From: Raphanus sativus
Lineage: Eukaryota > Streptophyta > Magnoliopsida > Brassicales > Brassicaceae
Length of the DNA: 64,000 nt
NCBI RefSeq assembly: GCF_000801105.2
Contig: NC_079511.1
Location: forward strand, 23,149,792 to 23,213,791
Direction of reading: 5' to 3'
Below, in pieces: positions 34,955 to 45,013 of the stretch. Each line of letters begins with the position of its first letter. Position 1 is the first letter of the stretch. Both the position numbers and the translations under genes were made by a program. The notes under the pieces are model-generated. The model saw only the letters and a program-made list of their open reading frames with translations, ran no database searches and was not told the origin of the DNA.

Positions 34955-35885
34955 AAATTAAGGAGTTTTTTGTGGTTTTGGCGGAAAACCAATTTTTTTT
35001 TGTTTTAGCGTTAATTTTTGGGTTTTGGCGGGAAAACGAGATTTTTTTTTTGTTTTGTCGAGAAAATATAAATTTTCAGTTTTGGCGAGAAAACACTTTT
35101 TGTGGTTTTGGCGGGAAACACATTTTTGGCGGGAAAACGTGTTTTGCGGTTTTGGCGGGGAAAACATGTTTTGCGAATTTTGCGGAAAACAATATTTTTC
35201 GGTTTTCGCGGGAAAACGAAAATTTTGGGTTTTGGAGGGATAACAAGGTTTTTTCGATTTGGCGAAAAACGATATTTATCGATTTTGGCAGAAAAAACGT
35301 TTTTGTTATTTTGGTGAGAAAACGTTTTTTTTTTTTGCGATTTTGATGAGAAAATAAAATTTTCAGTTTTGGCGGGATTTTTTTTTTGTTTTTACGGGAG
35401 AGCGAAATTTTTTGGTTTTGGTGAGAAAACAAGATTTTTTGGTTTTGACAGAAAAATGAGATTTTGCAATTTTGGCGGAAAAACGCGTTTTGTGATTTTG
35501 GCGTGGAAATGCATTTTTGCAATTTTGGCGGGAAAACATATTGTTGTATTTTGGCGGAAAATTGTGTTTTGGAGGTTTGGCGTGAAAACATATTTTTGTG
35601 ATGTTGGCATGAAAACACGTTTTTGGCGTGAAAACGCGTTTTTGTAATTTTGACGGAAAAATATATTTTTACGATTTTGGCGGGAAAACATGTTTTTGTG
35701 TTTTGGTGTAAAATACTTTTGGAGTTTTGGCGTGAAAACATGTTTTGTGATTTTGGCATGACCACACGTTTTTGCAATTTTGGGAGGAAAATACGTTTTA
35801 GCAATTTTTACAAGAAAATGCATTTTTGACATTTTGGCTTGAAAAATTAGTTTTTAGGTTTTCGCAGGAAAATGCATTTTTTATG
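34955..35885. repeat. Minisatellite built on an E2F-site-like core
   Basis: About 30 degenerate units of 25-32 bp alternate a core TTTTGGCGGGAAAA with T-rich spacers such as CATGTTTTTGTG. Exact or near-exact cores occur near 35025, 35105, 35127, 35150, 35525 and 35675; others are variants (GGCGAGAAAA, GGCGTGAAAA, GGTGAGAAAA). The core contains TTGGCGGGAA, the consensus plant and animal E2F site on either strand. The low stop-codon content of the repeat creates long chance frames on both strands, which are not genes. Flanks with partly inverted words (GATTCATTTG near 34700 and ATTCAAATGATTCAAATTGG near 35990) suggest the array sits inside a MITE-like element of about 1.3 kb. Confidence 0.85.
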
Positions 35886-36489
35886 GTTTTGTCAGTTTTT
35901 ATATATGACAAAATGATACTATGTTAAGTTTTGTAATTTATAATTAAATTAGAGGTATAACAGACATTATACCATTTTGAATGAACCATTTCCATTCAAA
36001 TGATTCAAATTGGTTTAGCTAAATGGACTTTAAAATTAAGTCTAAACTAGATCTTGATTTGTCCGACTGGGCGGGTGTTTACTTTAACTTGTAAAAATAT
36101 TATCAACTTATACCAAATTAAAAATTATTGGATTTTATAAAGTATGGTTTACGGTCTTTGCTATTATATGATTGTTATTGTATTTAATGTACTTATAACA
36201 CGAAAAAATACTAATGTTAGTATATATATTTTTGTGTTTATTTGACATTGTAACCATATATTTTTTTAATAATGACGTATCTATCGTATTAATGGACAAC
36301 AAATTTAGTTTGAGAGAAATGTATTTTTACCTTATATTATATAAAAACTATAAATACCAATAATTATAATAAACAACCAATAATTACAATTACCCAATAA
36401 ATAATTTATTTATCAAAATGGATCATAATAGCAAATTAAATAATATGGCTCAATTCTATAGTAACATTTTTTTTAAAAAAAGCTAAACC

Positions 36490-36580
36490 CAAGATATATG
36501 TTATTTTTGTGTCCAAACAACATTTTAATTTTTCTAACTCTGCAATTCATGTTGCCAAACAAAACTAAAGGGTACTTCTA
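36490..36580. repeat. Dispersed repeat, copy 1
   Basis: GTGTCCAAACAACATTTTAA through CTGCAATTCATGTTGCCA to GGTACTTCTACTT is repeated, diverged, at about 37695-37765. Together with the shared words AATGATTCAAATTGGTT (36000 and 37813) this indicates two related or one split transposon copy. Confidence 0.6.
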
Positions 36581-36754
36581 CTTAAATATCTCTTGATTTT
36601 CTATCCAAATATTCAAAGAAAATCAATTTATATGTTACTTTAAGGTATTTTGACATATGTTTTTCAAATTCATATGTAATATATAATTTTTGTTATAGAT
36701 TTAAAAAAATTTAAAGTATATAATGAATTTTAAAATTTTAAAAACAATTTAAAT

Positions 36755-36891
36755 GGGTTATCAAAACCCGAACCGAACCCGAACTGGAATTTAGAAATAC
36801 CCGAATGGTGCTGAAATCTTTGACCCCGAAAATCCGAGACCCGAATAGATCCGAACTGAACCCGAATGGGTACCCGAACCACCCCTAGCCG
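36755..36891. repeat. ACCCGA-rich tract with TAGGGGTGG end
   Basis: The interval is built from CCGAACC and ACCCGAA words and ends CCGAACCACCCCTA. Its complement starts TAGGGGTGGTTCGGGT, like the terminus of ACCCGA-rich hAT-type elements such as the one at 38007. The opposite end was not found. Confidence 0.45.
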
Positions 36892-37179
36892 GGTATATTA
36901 CTTGTTTTACATTTTTTAAAAATTTAATTTTTATATTTGTGTTTTGGTCATATTTAAATTTTTAATAATATTTTTAAATGAATAATTTTTTTAATAAGTG
37001 TATTAAAATAGTTAAACCACACATATATCAATAGGTCATGATGCTGTTTTAATAGAATAGATAAATTAAATCATTTAATTTTCTTATAAAACAGCTATTT
37101 AAATTTATTATTTATCTTAATTGAATCATGAATTTTTATTTTATTGGTCTAAATTTTAATCTGTTTTGAGAACTATATA

Positions 37180-37432
37180 CTCCCTCCGTTTATATATGTG
37201 TCATTTTGATATTTTTACATATATTAAGAAAATGACGGAAGTAAATGTAAGTTGTTATTAATTACACATCCGTGACCAATATTATTTGAGATAAATAATT
37301 TTTTTATAAGACAAATATAATTTGTAATTAATTTTCAGCTGAAAATAATATAATTTGTATTAAAATTGTAAAGTGATACTTTTGTGTAATAAAAAAAATA
37401 TTAGAATGACACTTATTACGAAACAGAAGTTG
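37180..37432. mobile_element. Stowaway-like (Tc1/Mariner) MITE
   Basis: Begins CTCCCTCCGTTTATATATGT, the typical plant Stowaway end, directly after TA (37178-37179). It ends GACACTTATTACGAAACAGAAGTTG before TA (37433-37434), the inverted but more mutated end. Length 253 bp, no coding capacity. Confidence 0.7.
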
Positions 37433-37689
37433 TAAGCCGGCCCAACCCAAGATAGATGTTGGCTCTCACTTGTAACCACAAAAGGAATAAAATTAAAAAG
37501 AATAAAATAAAAGGAAAATCTATTCCTCTCCTAATTTGATAAGGAATAATTGTAGTCTTTTATTCCTTAAATCTTAAGGAATGTTAAGGAATCATAGGTA
37601 ACAAATATTCCTTGTAAATGGTGTAAATTGTAAGGAATGCTAAAGAATTAGCTATTCCTACACATTCCATTGGTCACCATTTGGAGCCG

Positions 37690-37850
37690 TTATCTTTGTG
37701 TCCAAACAACATATTTTTTTAACTCTGCAATTCATGTTGTCATACAAAATTAAAAGGTATTTCTACTCATCTGGATGATCCATCTGGATGAATTTCACTT
37801 TTAGTATCTAAATGATTCAAATTGGTTGCTGAATAGACTTTAAAATTAGA
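37690..37850. repeat. Dispersed repeat, copy 2
   Basis: Second copy of the sequence at 36490-36580 (GTGTCCAAACAACATATTTT, CTGCAATTCATGTTGTCA), continuing into CATCTGGATGATCCATCTGG and AATGATTCAAATTGGTTGCT, words shared with 34700, 36000 and 49640. Confidence 0.55.
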
Positions 37851-38006
37851 GAAATTAGGTTCTATATACATACCAAAACCCATAATTAGCTGAATGTCAT
37901 TTCACTATTTATATTTTCTAAATTCCAAGGCTGTCCCTATTTCTCTAACTCTCTTTCTTCTTCTTTCCTAGCTCGTTCTTTTCTTTTTTTTCTTCAGTGT
38001 ATGCAT

Positions 38007-38649
38007 TAGGCCTGGGCATTTTACCCAGACCCAAAGACCCGACCCGAAACCGACCCGAAAAAACCCGGTCCGGGTAGGAACCGACCCGAGCAAATTACCC
38101 TATCGGGTCTTGTTGTAGAGGACCCGCGGGTCTTGGACCCGACCCGACCCGAATCCGAAACCCGACGGGTACCCGAATTAATAATATAAATTAAATAAAA
38201 TGAATCAATGGGGAGTCGAAGACGGGTTATTTTTCTACATAACAAAGGGGTCAACCACTAGGAGACAACCAACTATTGTTCTATCTCGCATAGTTTAGTA
38301 TATATACACATTTTAATATAATAAAAACACAAATTTTAAATAAAATGTCAAATATTTTCGGATATATTAATATTTTCAGTTTTTTTTTTGTATTTTTAGG
38401 TATTTTTTAGGTTGAACCCGAACCGAACCCGACCCGAACCCGACCCAGAACCGAACCGATAAATTCTAGTTACCCGAATGGGTCCAACTATATAAGACCC
38501 GACCCGACCCGGACCCGGTACGACCCGAACCGTTCCGGAACCGAAAATTTGAAATTACCCTATCGGGTCCTAAACTCCTAGACCCGAAAGACCCGGACCC
38601 GAAAGGATCCGACCCGAACCCGACCCGACGACCCGAATGCCCAGACCTA
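38007..38649. mobile_element. hAT-type MITE filled with GACCCG repeats
   Basis: Inverted ends TAGGCCTGGGCATT and AATGCCCAGACCTA (one mismatch in 14) are flanked by perfect 8-bp duplications GTATGCAT (37999-38006 and 38650-38657), the hAT signature. Both halves are made of GACCCGA/CCCGAAC words, forming long internal inverted repeats around an AT-rich centre (38180-38400). 643 bp, no transposase. The minus-strand glycine/arginine-rich open frames in it are by-products of the repeat. Confidence 0.9.
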
Positions 38650-38813
38650 GTATGCATTAATTATAATTCTGAAACTTTAATTTATTCATCGTGAGTTTTC
38701 AAACATTTTTTTCATTGATCTTCAAAAATCTTCGTCAATTCCACCACCACAAAAATAATGAGCTCCTAAACTGGCAATAGATAGCTCTTCCCCATTATTG
38801 ATGCCTTTAGTTT

Positions 38814-39315
38814 TGTGAGGTTTGGGTCAAAGCCCATCCGACTTGTTCAACGTTGGGCCGGCTTGCACAAGTTACGCGCGGATAATCTGTGGGCTTAGTC
38901 GACGAAGCCCATTAGGTTAAAGGCATACATAACATGTGCGTTAGGTCTACTGAAGACTACGGTTCTTCTTCAAGCAGCCACCAGAGATCAAGCCAGAGAA
39001 AGAGTCAAGCTACACAAGAGAGACAGAGACATTAGTATAAGCTAAGAGAACATTGTTGAGCTCATTTGTTCTAGCTTAAAGGCCTTGAGACTAATTGTGT
39101 CTTCTTGGTGTATCTCTAAACCATCACAGTTCTATAAGTGATTGGTTCTTGTACTCTTTATTGATCTAGTGGATTTTGGGAGCAAGAGATCTCCCACGAG
39201 ACGTACCGCGCCGAGGGCCGGGAACTCGTTAAAGTTGCTTGTGTCATTTAGCTTAACATACAAGTAACAAGTTAAACACTTAGATTGACAATCACACGAG
39301 ACTGAAAACGTAACA
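38814..39315 (+). repeat. 5' LTR of young copia
   Basis: 502 bp, TGTGAGGTTTGGG to AACGTAACA. It should carry the element's promoter. Identical to the 3' LTR except at 39135. Confidence 0.95.
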
Positions 39316-39317
39316 AG

Positions 39318-39331
39318 TGGTATCAGAGCTC
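39318..39331 (+). other. Primer-binding site, initiator Met tRNA type
   Basis: TGGTATCAGAGCTC, two bases after the LTR, is the standard complement to the 3' end of plant initiator tRNA-Met. Confidence 0.9.
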
Positions 39332-39367
39332 TCGGGTTAAGGCGTGTGATTAATCTAAGCGAAGAGG

Positions 39368-42067
39368 ATGGTCAGCTTGTCCAAGGCACGGATTGAGGTG
39401 GACAGGTTTGATGGTACTGGGGATTTTTCGTTGTGGAAGGTCGGGATGTTGGCACACTTCGGGGTACTGGGTTTGAAGAGTATTCTGGATGATGAGAAGC
39501 TGCTAAAGGATCCACCAACCGCACAGGAGGAGCTGGAGAAAGCTATGAAAGATCCGCAGAAGGGGATAGCAGGAATTGCAGAGACAGTTCCAGATATTGA
39601 TCCAGTCAAGTTCGAGAAGTCTGAGAAGGCAAAGGACTTGATAGTGTTGAACGTGGGTAACAAAGTCCTACGTAAGATTACACACTGCGAGACAGCTGCA
39701 TCAATGTGGTCCACGTTAAACAAGTTGTACATGGAGACATCTTTGCCGAATAGAATCTACCTTCAGCTAAGGTTCTATACATTCAAGATGTCTGATTCCA
39801 AGAGCATCGACGAGAATGTTGATGACTTTCTGAAACTGGTGGCAGACCTCAACAATCTACAAGTAGAGGTGTCTGAGGAGGTACAAGCCATCTTGCTACT
39901 AAGTTCACTATCGCACCGGTATGATCAGTTGAAAGAGACTTTGAAGTATGGAAGAGACACTCTGAGTCTCAGTGAGGTTACTGGAGCTGCAAGGTCAAAG
40001 GAACGTGAGCTGATTGAGAGCGGCAAAGGTTCTAAGTCTTCAGGGGAAGGACTGTATGTTGACAGGGGCAGATCAGATAGCAGGTCAAACCGTGGCAGTG
40101 GCAGTGGAAGGAATGGAAAGGGGAGATCGAAGAGCAGATTTGGTAGGTCAAAGTCTCGACCTAAGGGAAACAAGGGCTGCTTTATTTGTGGAAAGGAAGG
40201 GCACTGGAAAAGAGAGTGTCCAGATCGGAAGTACAACAAACCAGAGAACTCAGCCAACATTGCAGAGGAACCGAAACAGCCTCTGGTGTTGACCGTGAGC
40301 ACTCATGAGCCGCAGGAAGAGTGGGTCATGGATTCTGGTTGTTCTTTTCACATAACTCCAACAAAGGAGTTTCTGTTCGATCTGGAAAAGTTCGAAGGAG
40401 GCAAGGTTCTGATGGCTAACAATACTCACAGCAATATCCAGGGAATTGGGAAGATAAGGATAAAGAATCCAGACGGCTCAGTTGTGATTCTCACGGGTGT
40501 AAGATACATGCCAGGAATGAGCCGAAATTTGATATCATATGGAATGCTGGAGACTTCAGGTTGCAGGTATGAAGGGAAGGATTTAATGGTTCACTTCTAC
40601 AAGGATGATAAAAAGGTGATTTCTGGAAAATATCATCAAGGGCTGTACTATCTGCAAGGGTCAGTGTTGAAAGGCGAGGCAAACTCGTCCAACGAAAAAT
40701 GTGATTGGACAAGTCGGTGGCACTCAAGACTTGGTCACATGAATCTGAAGAGTATGAAGGTTCTAGCCAAGGAGGGATACGTGCCTGAGAAAGAGGTTGA
40801 TGAGTTGAAGTTTTGCGAGGAGTGTGTGCTGGGGAAGTCCCATAAACAAAGCTTCCCAGTCGCAAAGCATGTTACAAAAGGAATCTTAGACTATGTGCAT
40901 TCAGACATGTGGGGTTCACCATCAACACCAGACAGTTTGGGAGGTTGTAAGTACTTCATAACCTTCATTGATGATTACTCTAAGAAGGTATGGCTATACT
41001 TTCTAAAGAACAAGAGTGATGCATTCGCGACATTCAAGGAATGGAAGGCTGCTGTGGAAACTCAAACAGAAAAGAAGATCAAGTGTTTGAGGACAGATAA
41101 TGGGCTGGAATTTTGCAACAGAGAGTTCGATGGTTTCTGCAAGGATGCAGGCATCAAAAGGCATAGGACGTGTACCTACACTCCTCAGCAGAATGGAGTG
41201 TCAGAGAGGATGAATCGAACTATAATGGACAAGGTCAGGTGTATGCTTGCTGAGACAGGGTTGGATCAAAGTTTCTGGGCTGAAGCTGCATCAACGGCTG
41301 TCTACCTGATCAACCGGTCCCCGAATCAAACAATTAACTCCAAGTTACCTGAACAGGTTTGGACAGGTGCAAAACCGGATTTGAAGCATCTAAGGCGGTT
41401 TGGGTGTTCAGCGTTTGTTCATGTCACTGAGGGAAAGACCGAACCCAGGGCTGTGAAGGGTGTATTCGTGGGGTACCCATTTGGTACAAAGGGATACAGG
41501 GTCTGGATATCTGAGGAAGGAAGGTGCAGAACAAGTAGGGATGTGGTATTCAATGAGAATGAAATCTACAAGGATACGTTGAACAAAGGAGTTGAACAGG
41601 TTAAGTCAGTTGCAGAAGAGGAGAAAGTTCAGACAAGAAAGAAGCCTAAGAAAAGAGTGTCATTCAGCGATGATTTGATTCAGGGTCCAACCATAAGTGC
41701 TACTGAGTTGGAAAGAGACGTCACATCAGATCAGGAGGATGATAAGGAAGAGTCTTCATCATCAGAAAGCTCAGAAAGCGAGACATGTTCAACCGGGGAA
41801 GTTGTTGAACAGGTAGCGGACTACACTCCTCAATCATTAGATGATTATGTTCTTGCTCGGGACAGAGAGAGGAGGAGGAACGTGAGACCTCCATCAAGGT
41901 ATGAGGATGGTAATTTTGTGGCATACGCTTTGAATACTGTTGAGGACTTGGAAGTTGATGAACCAAGATCATATGCTGAGGCAATGAGGAGAGAAACAGA
42001 AAGCGATGGAAACAGGCTGCACAGGATGAGATGGATTCTCATAGGAAGAACAGGACCTGGGATTTGA
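39368..42067 (+). CDS. Copia gag, protease and integrase (5' part of broken gag-pol)
   Basis: An 899-codon frame. The first 260 residues are gag (UBN2-like, with MWSTLNKLYMETS and LLSSLSHRYD). An R/S-rich stretch precedes a CCHC zinc knuckle CFICGKEGHWKREC near residue 270. The protease has VMDSGCSFHIT near 320. The pre-integrase zinc region (WHSRLGHMN, CEECVLGKSH) is followed by the integrase core with DMWG near 514, RTDNGLEF near 575 and a downstream E in NGVSERMNRT. The frame then runs through a serine/acid-rich linker toward reverse transcriptase. At about 42006 one base appears missing: the family continuation is found in another frame, while this frame ends 61 bases later at 42067. The last 20 or so residues are therefore out-of-frame sequence. 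Confidence 0.92.
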   Translation: MVSLSKARIEVDRFDGTGDFSLWKVGMLAHFGVLGLKSILDDEKLLKDPPTAQEELEKAMKDPQKGIAGIAETVPDIDPVKFEKSEKAKDLIVLNVGNKVLRKITHCETAASMWSTLNKLYMETSLPNRIYLQLRFYTFKMSDSKSIDENVDDFLKLVADLNNLQVEVSEEVQAILLLSSLSHRYDQLKETLKYGRDTLSLSEVTGAARSKERELIESGKGSKSSGEGLYVDRGRSDSRSNRGSGSGRNGKGRSKSRFGRSKSRPKGNKGCFICGKEGHWKRECPDRKYNKPENSANIAEEPKQPLVLTVSTHEPQEEWVMDSGCSFHITPTKEFLFDLEKFEGGKVLMANNTHSNIQGIGKIRIKNPDGSVVILTGVRYMPGMSRNLISYGMLETSGCRYEGKDLMVHFYKDDKKVISGKYHQGLYYLQGSVLKGEANSSNEKCDWTSRWHSRLGHMNLKSMKVLAKEGYVPEKEVDELKFCEECVLGKSHKQSFPVAKHVTKGILDYVHSDMWGSPSTPDSLGGCKYFITFIDDYSKKVWLYFLKNKSDAFATFKEWKAAVETQTEKKIKCLRTDNGLEFCNREFDGFCKDAGIKRHRTCTYTPQQNGVSERMNRTIMDKVRCMLAETGLDQSFWAEAASTAVYLINRSPNQTINSKLPEQVWTGAKPDLKHLRRFGCSAFVHVTEGKTEPRAVKGVFVGYPFGTKGYRVWISEEGRCRTSRDVVFNENEIYKDTLNKGVEQVKSVAEEEKVQTRKKPKKRVSFSDDLIQGPTISATELERDVTSDQEDDKEESSSSESSESETCSTGEVVEQVADYTPQSLDDYVLARDRERRRNVRPPSRYEDGNFVAYALNTVEDLEVDEPRSYAEAMRRETESDGNRLHRMRWILIGRTGPGI

Positions 42068-43518
42068 TTGAACGACCAGACAAGCAGAAAGTGGTCGGGT
42101 GCAAGTGGATCTTCAAGATCAAACTAGGTATACCAGGGGTTGAGGATGAGAGGTACAAGGGAAGAGTGGTAGCAAAAGGGTATTCACAGACTGAGGGAAT
42201 TGACTACAATGAGATCTTCTCTCCAGTGGTGAAACACGTCTCCATCAGGTTTATGCTATCAGTGGTTGTTAACTTGGATTTCGAATTGGAACAGATGGAT
42301 GTTAAGACTGCTTTCTTACATGGAAGTCTCGAGGAAAGGATCTTAATGGATCAGCCAGAGGGATTTATACAGCCAGGAGATGAAAACAAGGTGTGTCTAT
42401 TGAGAAAATCACTTTATGGATTAAAGCAATCTCCAAGAAGGTGGAATCAGCGGTTTGATAGCTTCATGAAAGATCAGTTGTTTGACAGGAGCACCAAGGA
42501 TCCATGCGTGTATGTCAGGGATGCACAAACTGATAAAGCTATCTACTTATTGCTTTATGTTGATGATATGCTTATTGCATCAGGGAACAAGAAGGTGATC
42601 AGGGAACTCAAAGATAGGCTGAATGGGGAATTTGAAATGAAGGACATGGGACCAGCTTCGAGAATCCTAGGCATGGATATTCGAAGGGACAGAGAAAAAG
42701 GTACACTGGAGCTGTCGCAGGATACCTACATTGAGAAGGTATTAAGAACGTTTGGGATGCTGGAAACTCGTTCAGTGTTGACGCCGACAGCTGCCCACTT
42801 CAACCTGAGAAGTTTGACTGAGAAAGAATGGAAGCTTGAAGCACCATACATGGAGAACGTTCCATATGCGAGTGCTGTAGGGAGCTTAATGTATGCTATG
42901 GTCGGCTCAAGGCCAGACCTAGGCTTCGCAGTGGGGTTTATCAGCAGGTTCATAAGTAAACCCAGCAGAGAACATTGGGAGGCAGTTAAGTGGGTGTTAA
43001 AGTACCTAAAGGGAGCATCTAAGGTCAACCTAACATTCAGGAAGCATACAAGGTTTATTATTGAAGGTTACTCAGATTCAGACTACTCTACTGACAGGGA
43101 CAGAAGAAGATCAGTTACAGGGTATATCTTCAAGGTTGGAGGAAACACGGTTTCATGGAAATCTTGTCTGCAGTCTGTGGTTGCTCTCTCTACCACAGAG
43201 GCAGAGTACATGGCGATACATGAGGCAGCGAAGGAAGGTTTGTGGCTAAAGGGTTTATGTGCAGAGTTGGGGTTCAAGCAAGGCAGTTTTCACTTGCATT
43301 GTGATTCACAGAGTGCTATATCTCTAGCAAGGAACCCAGTTCATCACGAAAGGACAAAGCACATTGATAATAAGTTCCACTTCATCAGGGACCTGATAGC
43401 AGATGGAACTACAGTCCTAAAAAAGATCCACACGTCAGTTAATCCAGCAGATTTTCTGACTAAGACCGTACCTGGTCAGAAGTTCCAGCTATGCTGTGAA
43501 CTTGTGAACCTTCACTGA
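42007..43518 (+). CDS. Copia reverse transcriptase and RNase H (3' part of broken gag-pol)
   Basis: Continues the polyprotein in a different frame; an internal ATG lies at 42031 but it is not a natural start. Seen: the N-terminal RT block NRTWDLIERP and CKWIFKIK, the catalytic YVDDMLIA, then GSLMYAMVGSRPDL, and RNase H with GYSDSDY, STTEAEYMAI and the H-x-D region LHCDSQSAI and HIDNKFHFIRD. It ends at 43518 after a VNPADFLTK block, the usual copia C terminus. Confidence 0.9.
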   Translation, partial: WKQAAQDEMDSHRKNRTWDLIERPDKQKVVGCKWIFKIKLGIPGVEDERYKGRVVAKGYSQTEGIDYNEIFSPVVKHVSIRFMLSVVVNLDFELEQMDVKTAFLHGSLEERILMDQPEGFIQPGDENKVCLLRKSLYGLKQSPRRWNQRFDSFMKDQLFDRSTKDPCVYVRDAQTDKAIYLLLYVDDMLIASGNKKVIRELKDRLNGEFEMKDMGPASRILGMDIRRDREKGTLELSQDTYIEKVLRTFGMLETRSVLTPTAAHFNLRSLTEKEWKLEAPYMENVPYASAVGSLMYAMVGSRPDLGFAVGFISRFISKPSREHWEAVKWVLKYLKGASKVNLTFRKHTRFIIEGYSDSDYSTDRDRRRSVTGYIFKVGGNTVSWKSCLQSVVALSTTEAEYMAIHEAAKEGLWLKGLCAELGFKQGSFHLHCDSQSAISLARNPVHHERTKHIDNKFHFIRDLIADGTTVLKKIHTSVNPADFLTKTVPGQKFQLCCELVNLH

Positions 43519-44506
43519 GACAGGAACGGCTACGCCAGGTAACTCCAGAGTATACAAGAAGACCTCACAAGACACGTCACATAACAGAGGGTCAGCATGT
43601 GTCAAGATCAGAGGATGAGTTACTCAGAGTGTTTGAAAAAGGACTACCTGGCGGAATGGGGTGAACTCGTGGTAACACTCACGTGTTCAAGGTGGAGCAT
43701 CTTTCACCAAAGAAGCAAACAGAGAGACAAGTTAGTCACTGTTAAGAAGGCTAAATCAAAGGGAAAAGGCGATTCAAGGTTAGACTTAGCTTGGAGATTC
43801 TTGTCAAAGGCGCAGAGTAAAATGTGCAGGCAGAATCTGGTTGAACAAGTTGTTACGACTGATTGTAATCCTGAGGCTAAAGGATATGAGACAATAGTCA
43901 TCAACACTTGGTCAAGAAGCATAAAGTCGCTACCACAGCTAGGAGAAGCTTGTGTGAGTTATACCTTAGAGGAATCGTCGTGAAGTGTCTGAGTCGGAGG
44001 TTTCAGTTGAACAGGCTCAGAAGGAGAATGGGACATTGGCTTGGTCTCGCGACCACCAGTGTCAAGGTAAAGGTCCGAGTTAACTTGGGTGGACAGGGTC
44101 ACCTCAAGTACAGAACAGAAAGACCGAAAGGTTAGCACCAGCAACCATCATTGGTTGAGGTGGAGCTCCAGATAAGTAAAGGGGAGCTCGTCAGGAGAAC
44201 ATGCATCAAGATCAGTGGACAAATTGATCAGTTACCTCTACAGAGCCAAAGTGACTTCAAGAGAAAGAAGTCAAGGAAGAAGGTCAGAGTTACCTAAGGG
44301 TTCAGAAGAGTGAACAGGGATGGTGTTCAACAGTTACATTCACCGGAGGCAATGCGGTGACTCATCAGAGATGAGAAAAAAAAAAAAAAGGAAGACAAGA
44401 GAGAAGGTGTGATTTTCTCAGGTTCTTCACAGGAAGAAGAGACAGAGACCAGGAAGTGTCGGCAAAGGAGCAATAGTTATGGGCTTAGACCAAACAGGTG
44501 GAGATT
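43519..44506 (+). other. Extra 3' region of young copia, with unassigned ORF
   Basis: Nearly 1 kb separates the pol stop from the 3' LTR, longer than the usual copia trailer. It has a purine-rich composition and a 128-codon frame at 43597-43983 (MCQDQRMSYSECLKKDYLAE...), basic in the middle, with no family I recognise. There are no clear membrane segments. The region ends in the polypurine tract AGGTGGAGATT. It may be a lineage-specific untranslated trailer or contain an accessory gene. Confidence 0.5.
44495..44506 (+). other. Polypurine tract of young copia
   Basis: CAGGTGGAGATT directly precedes the 3' LTR TG, the position and composition of a copia plus-strand primer. Confidence 0.75.
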
Positions 44507-45008
44507 TGTGAGGTTTGGGTCAAAGCCCATCCGACTTGTTCAACGTTGGGCCGGCTTGCACAAGTTACGCGCGGATAATCTGTGGGCTTAGTCGACGAAG
44601 CCCATTAGGTTAAAGGCATACATAACATGTGCGTTAGGTCTACTGAAGACTACGGTTCTTCTTCAAGCAGCCACCAGAGATCAAGCCAGAGAAAGAGTCA
44701 AGCTACACAAGAGAGACAGAGACATTAGTATAAGCTAAGAGAACATTGTTGAGCTCATTTGTTCTAGCTTAAAGGCCTTGAGACTAATTGTGTCTTCTTG
44801 GTGTATCTCTAAACCATCACAGTTCTAAAAGTGATTGGTTCTTGTACTCTTTATTGATCTAGTGGATTTTGGGAGCAAGAGATCTCCCACGAGACGTACC
44901 GCGCCGAGGGCCGGGAACTCGTTAAAGTTGCTTGTGTCATTTAGCTTAACATACAAGTAACAAGTTAAACACTTAGATTGACAATCACACGAGACTGAAA
45001 ACGTAACA
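44507..45008 (+). repeat. 3' LTR of young copia
   Basis: 502 bp, differing from the 5' LTR at one base (A at 44828). Confidence 0.95.
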
Positions 45009-45013
45009 AGTTT

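Larger units (their letters stand above)
38814..45008 (+). mobile_element. Young Ty1/copia retrotransposon, Tork/Tnt1-like
   Basis: Complete element of 6195 bp bounded by 502-bp LTRs and a perfect 5-bp target duplication AGTTT (38809-38813, 45009-45013). It has a primer-binding site TGGTATCAGAGCTC at 39318, gag-pol in the order gag, protease, integrase, reverse transcriptase, RNase H, and a polypurine tract at 44495-44506. The LTRs differ at one position only (T 39135, A 44828), so insertion is very recent, on the order of 0.1 million years or less at usual rates. A single-base frameshift interrupts pol, so this copy as assembled is not autonomous. Confidence 0.95.

Noticed and set aside
34972..35832. 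Long overlapping ORFs on both strands (up to 242 codons) in the GGCGGGAAAA region
   Set aside because: They come from a tandem repeat whose unit lacks stop codons in several frames; the translations are low-complexity and present on both strands at once.
34955..35885. CRISPR-like appearance of regularly spaced repeats
   Set aside because: Repeats are degenerate, spacers are T-rich and related to each other, the genome is a plant, and no cas genes exist.
38021..38657. Minus-strand glycine/arginine-rich ORFs of 63 and 77 codons
   Set aside because: By-products of the GACCCG repeat in the hAT MITE.
39925..40865. Minus-strand ORFs of 124-125 codons within the copia element
   Set aside because: Shadows of the real gag-pol frame on the plus strand.
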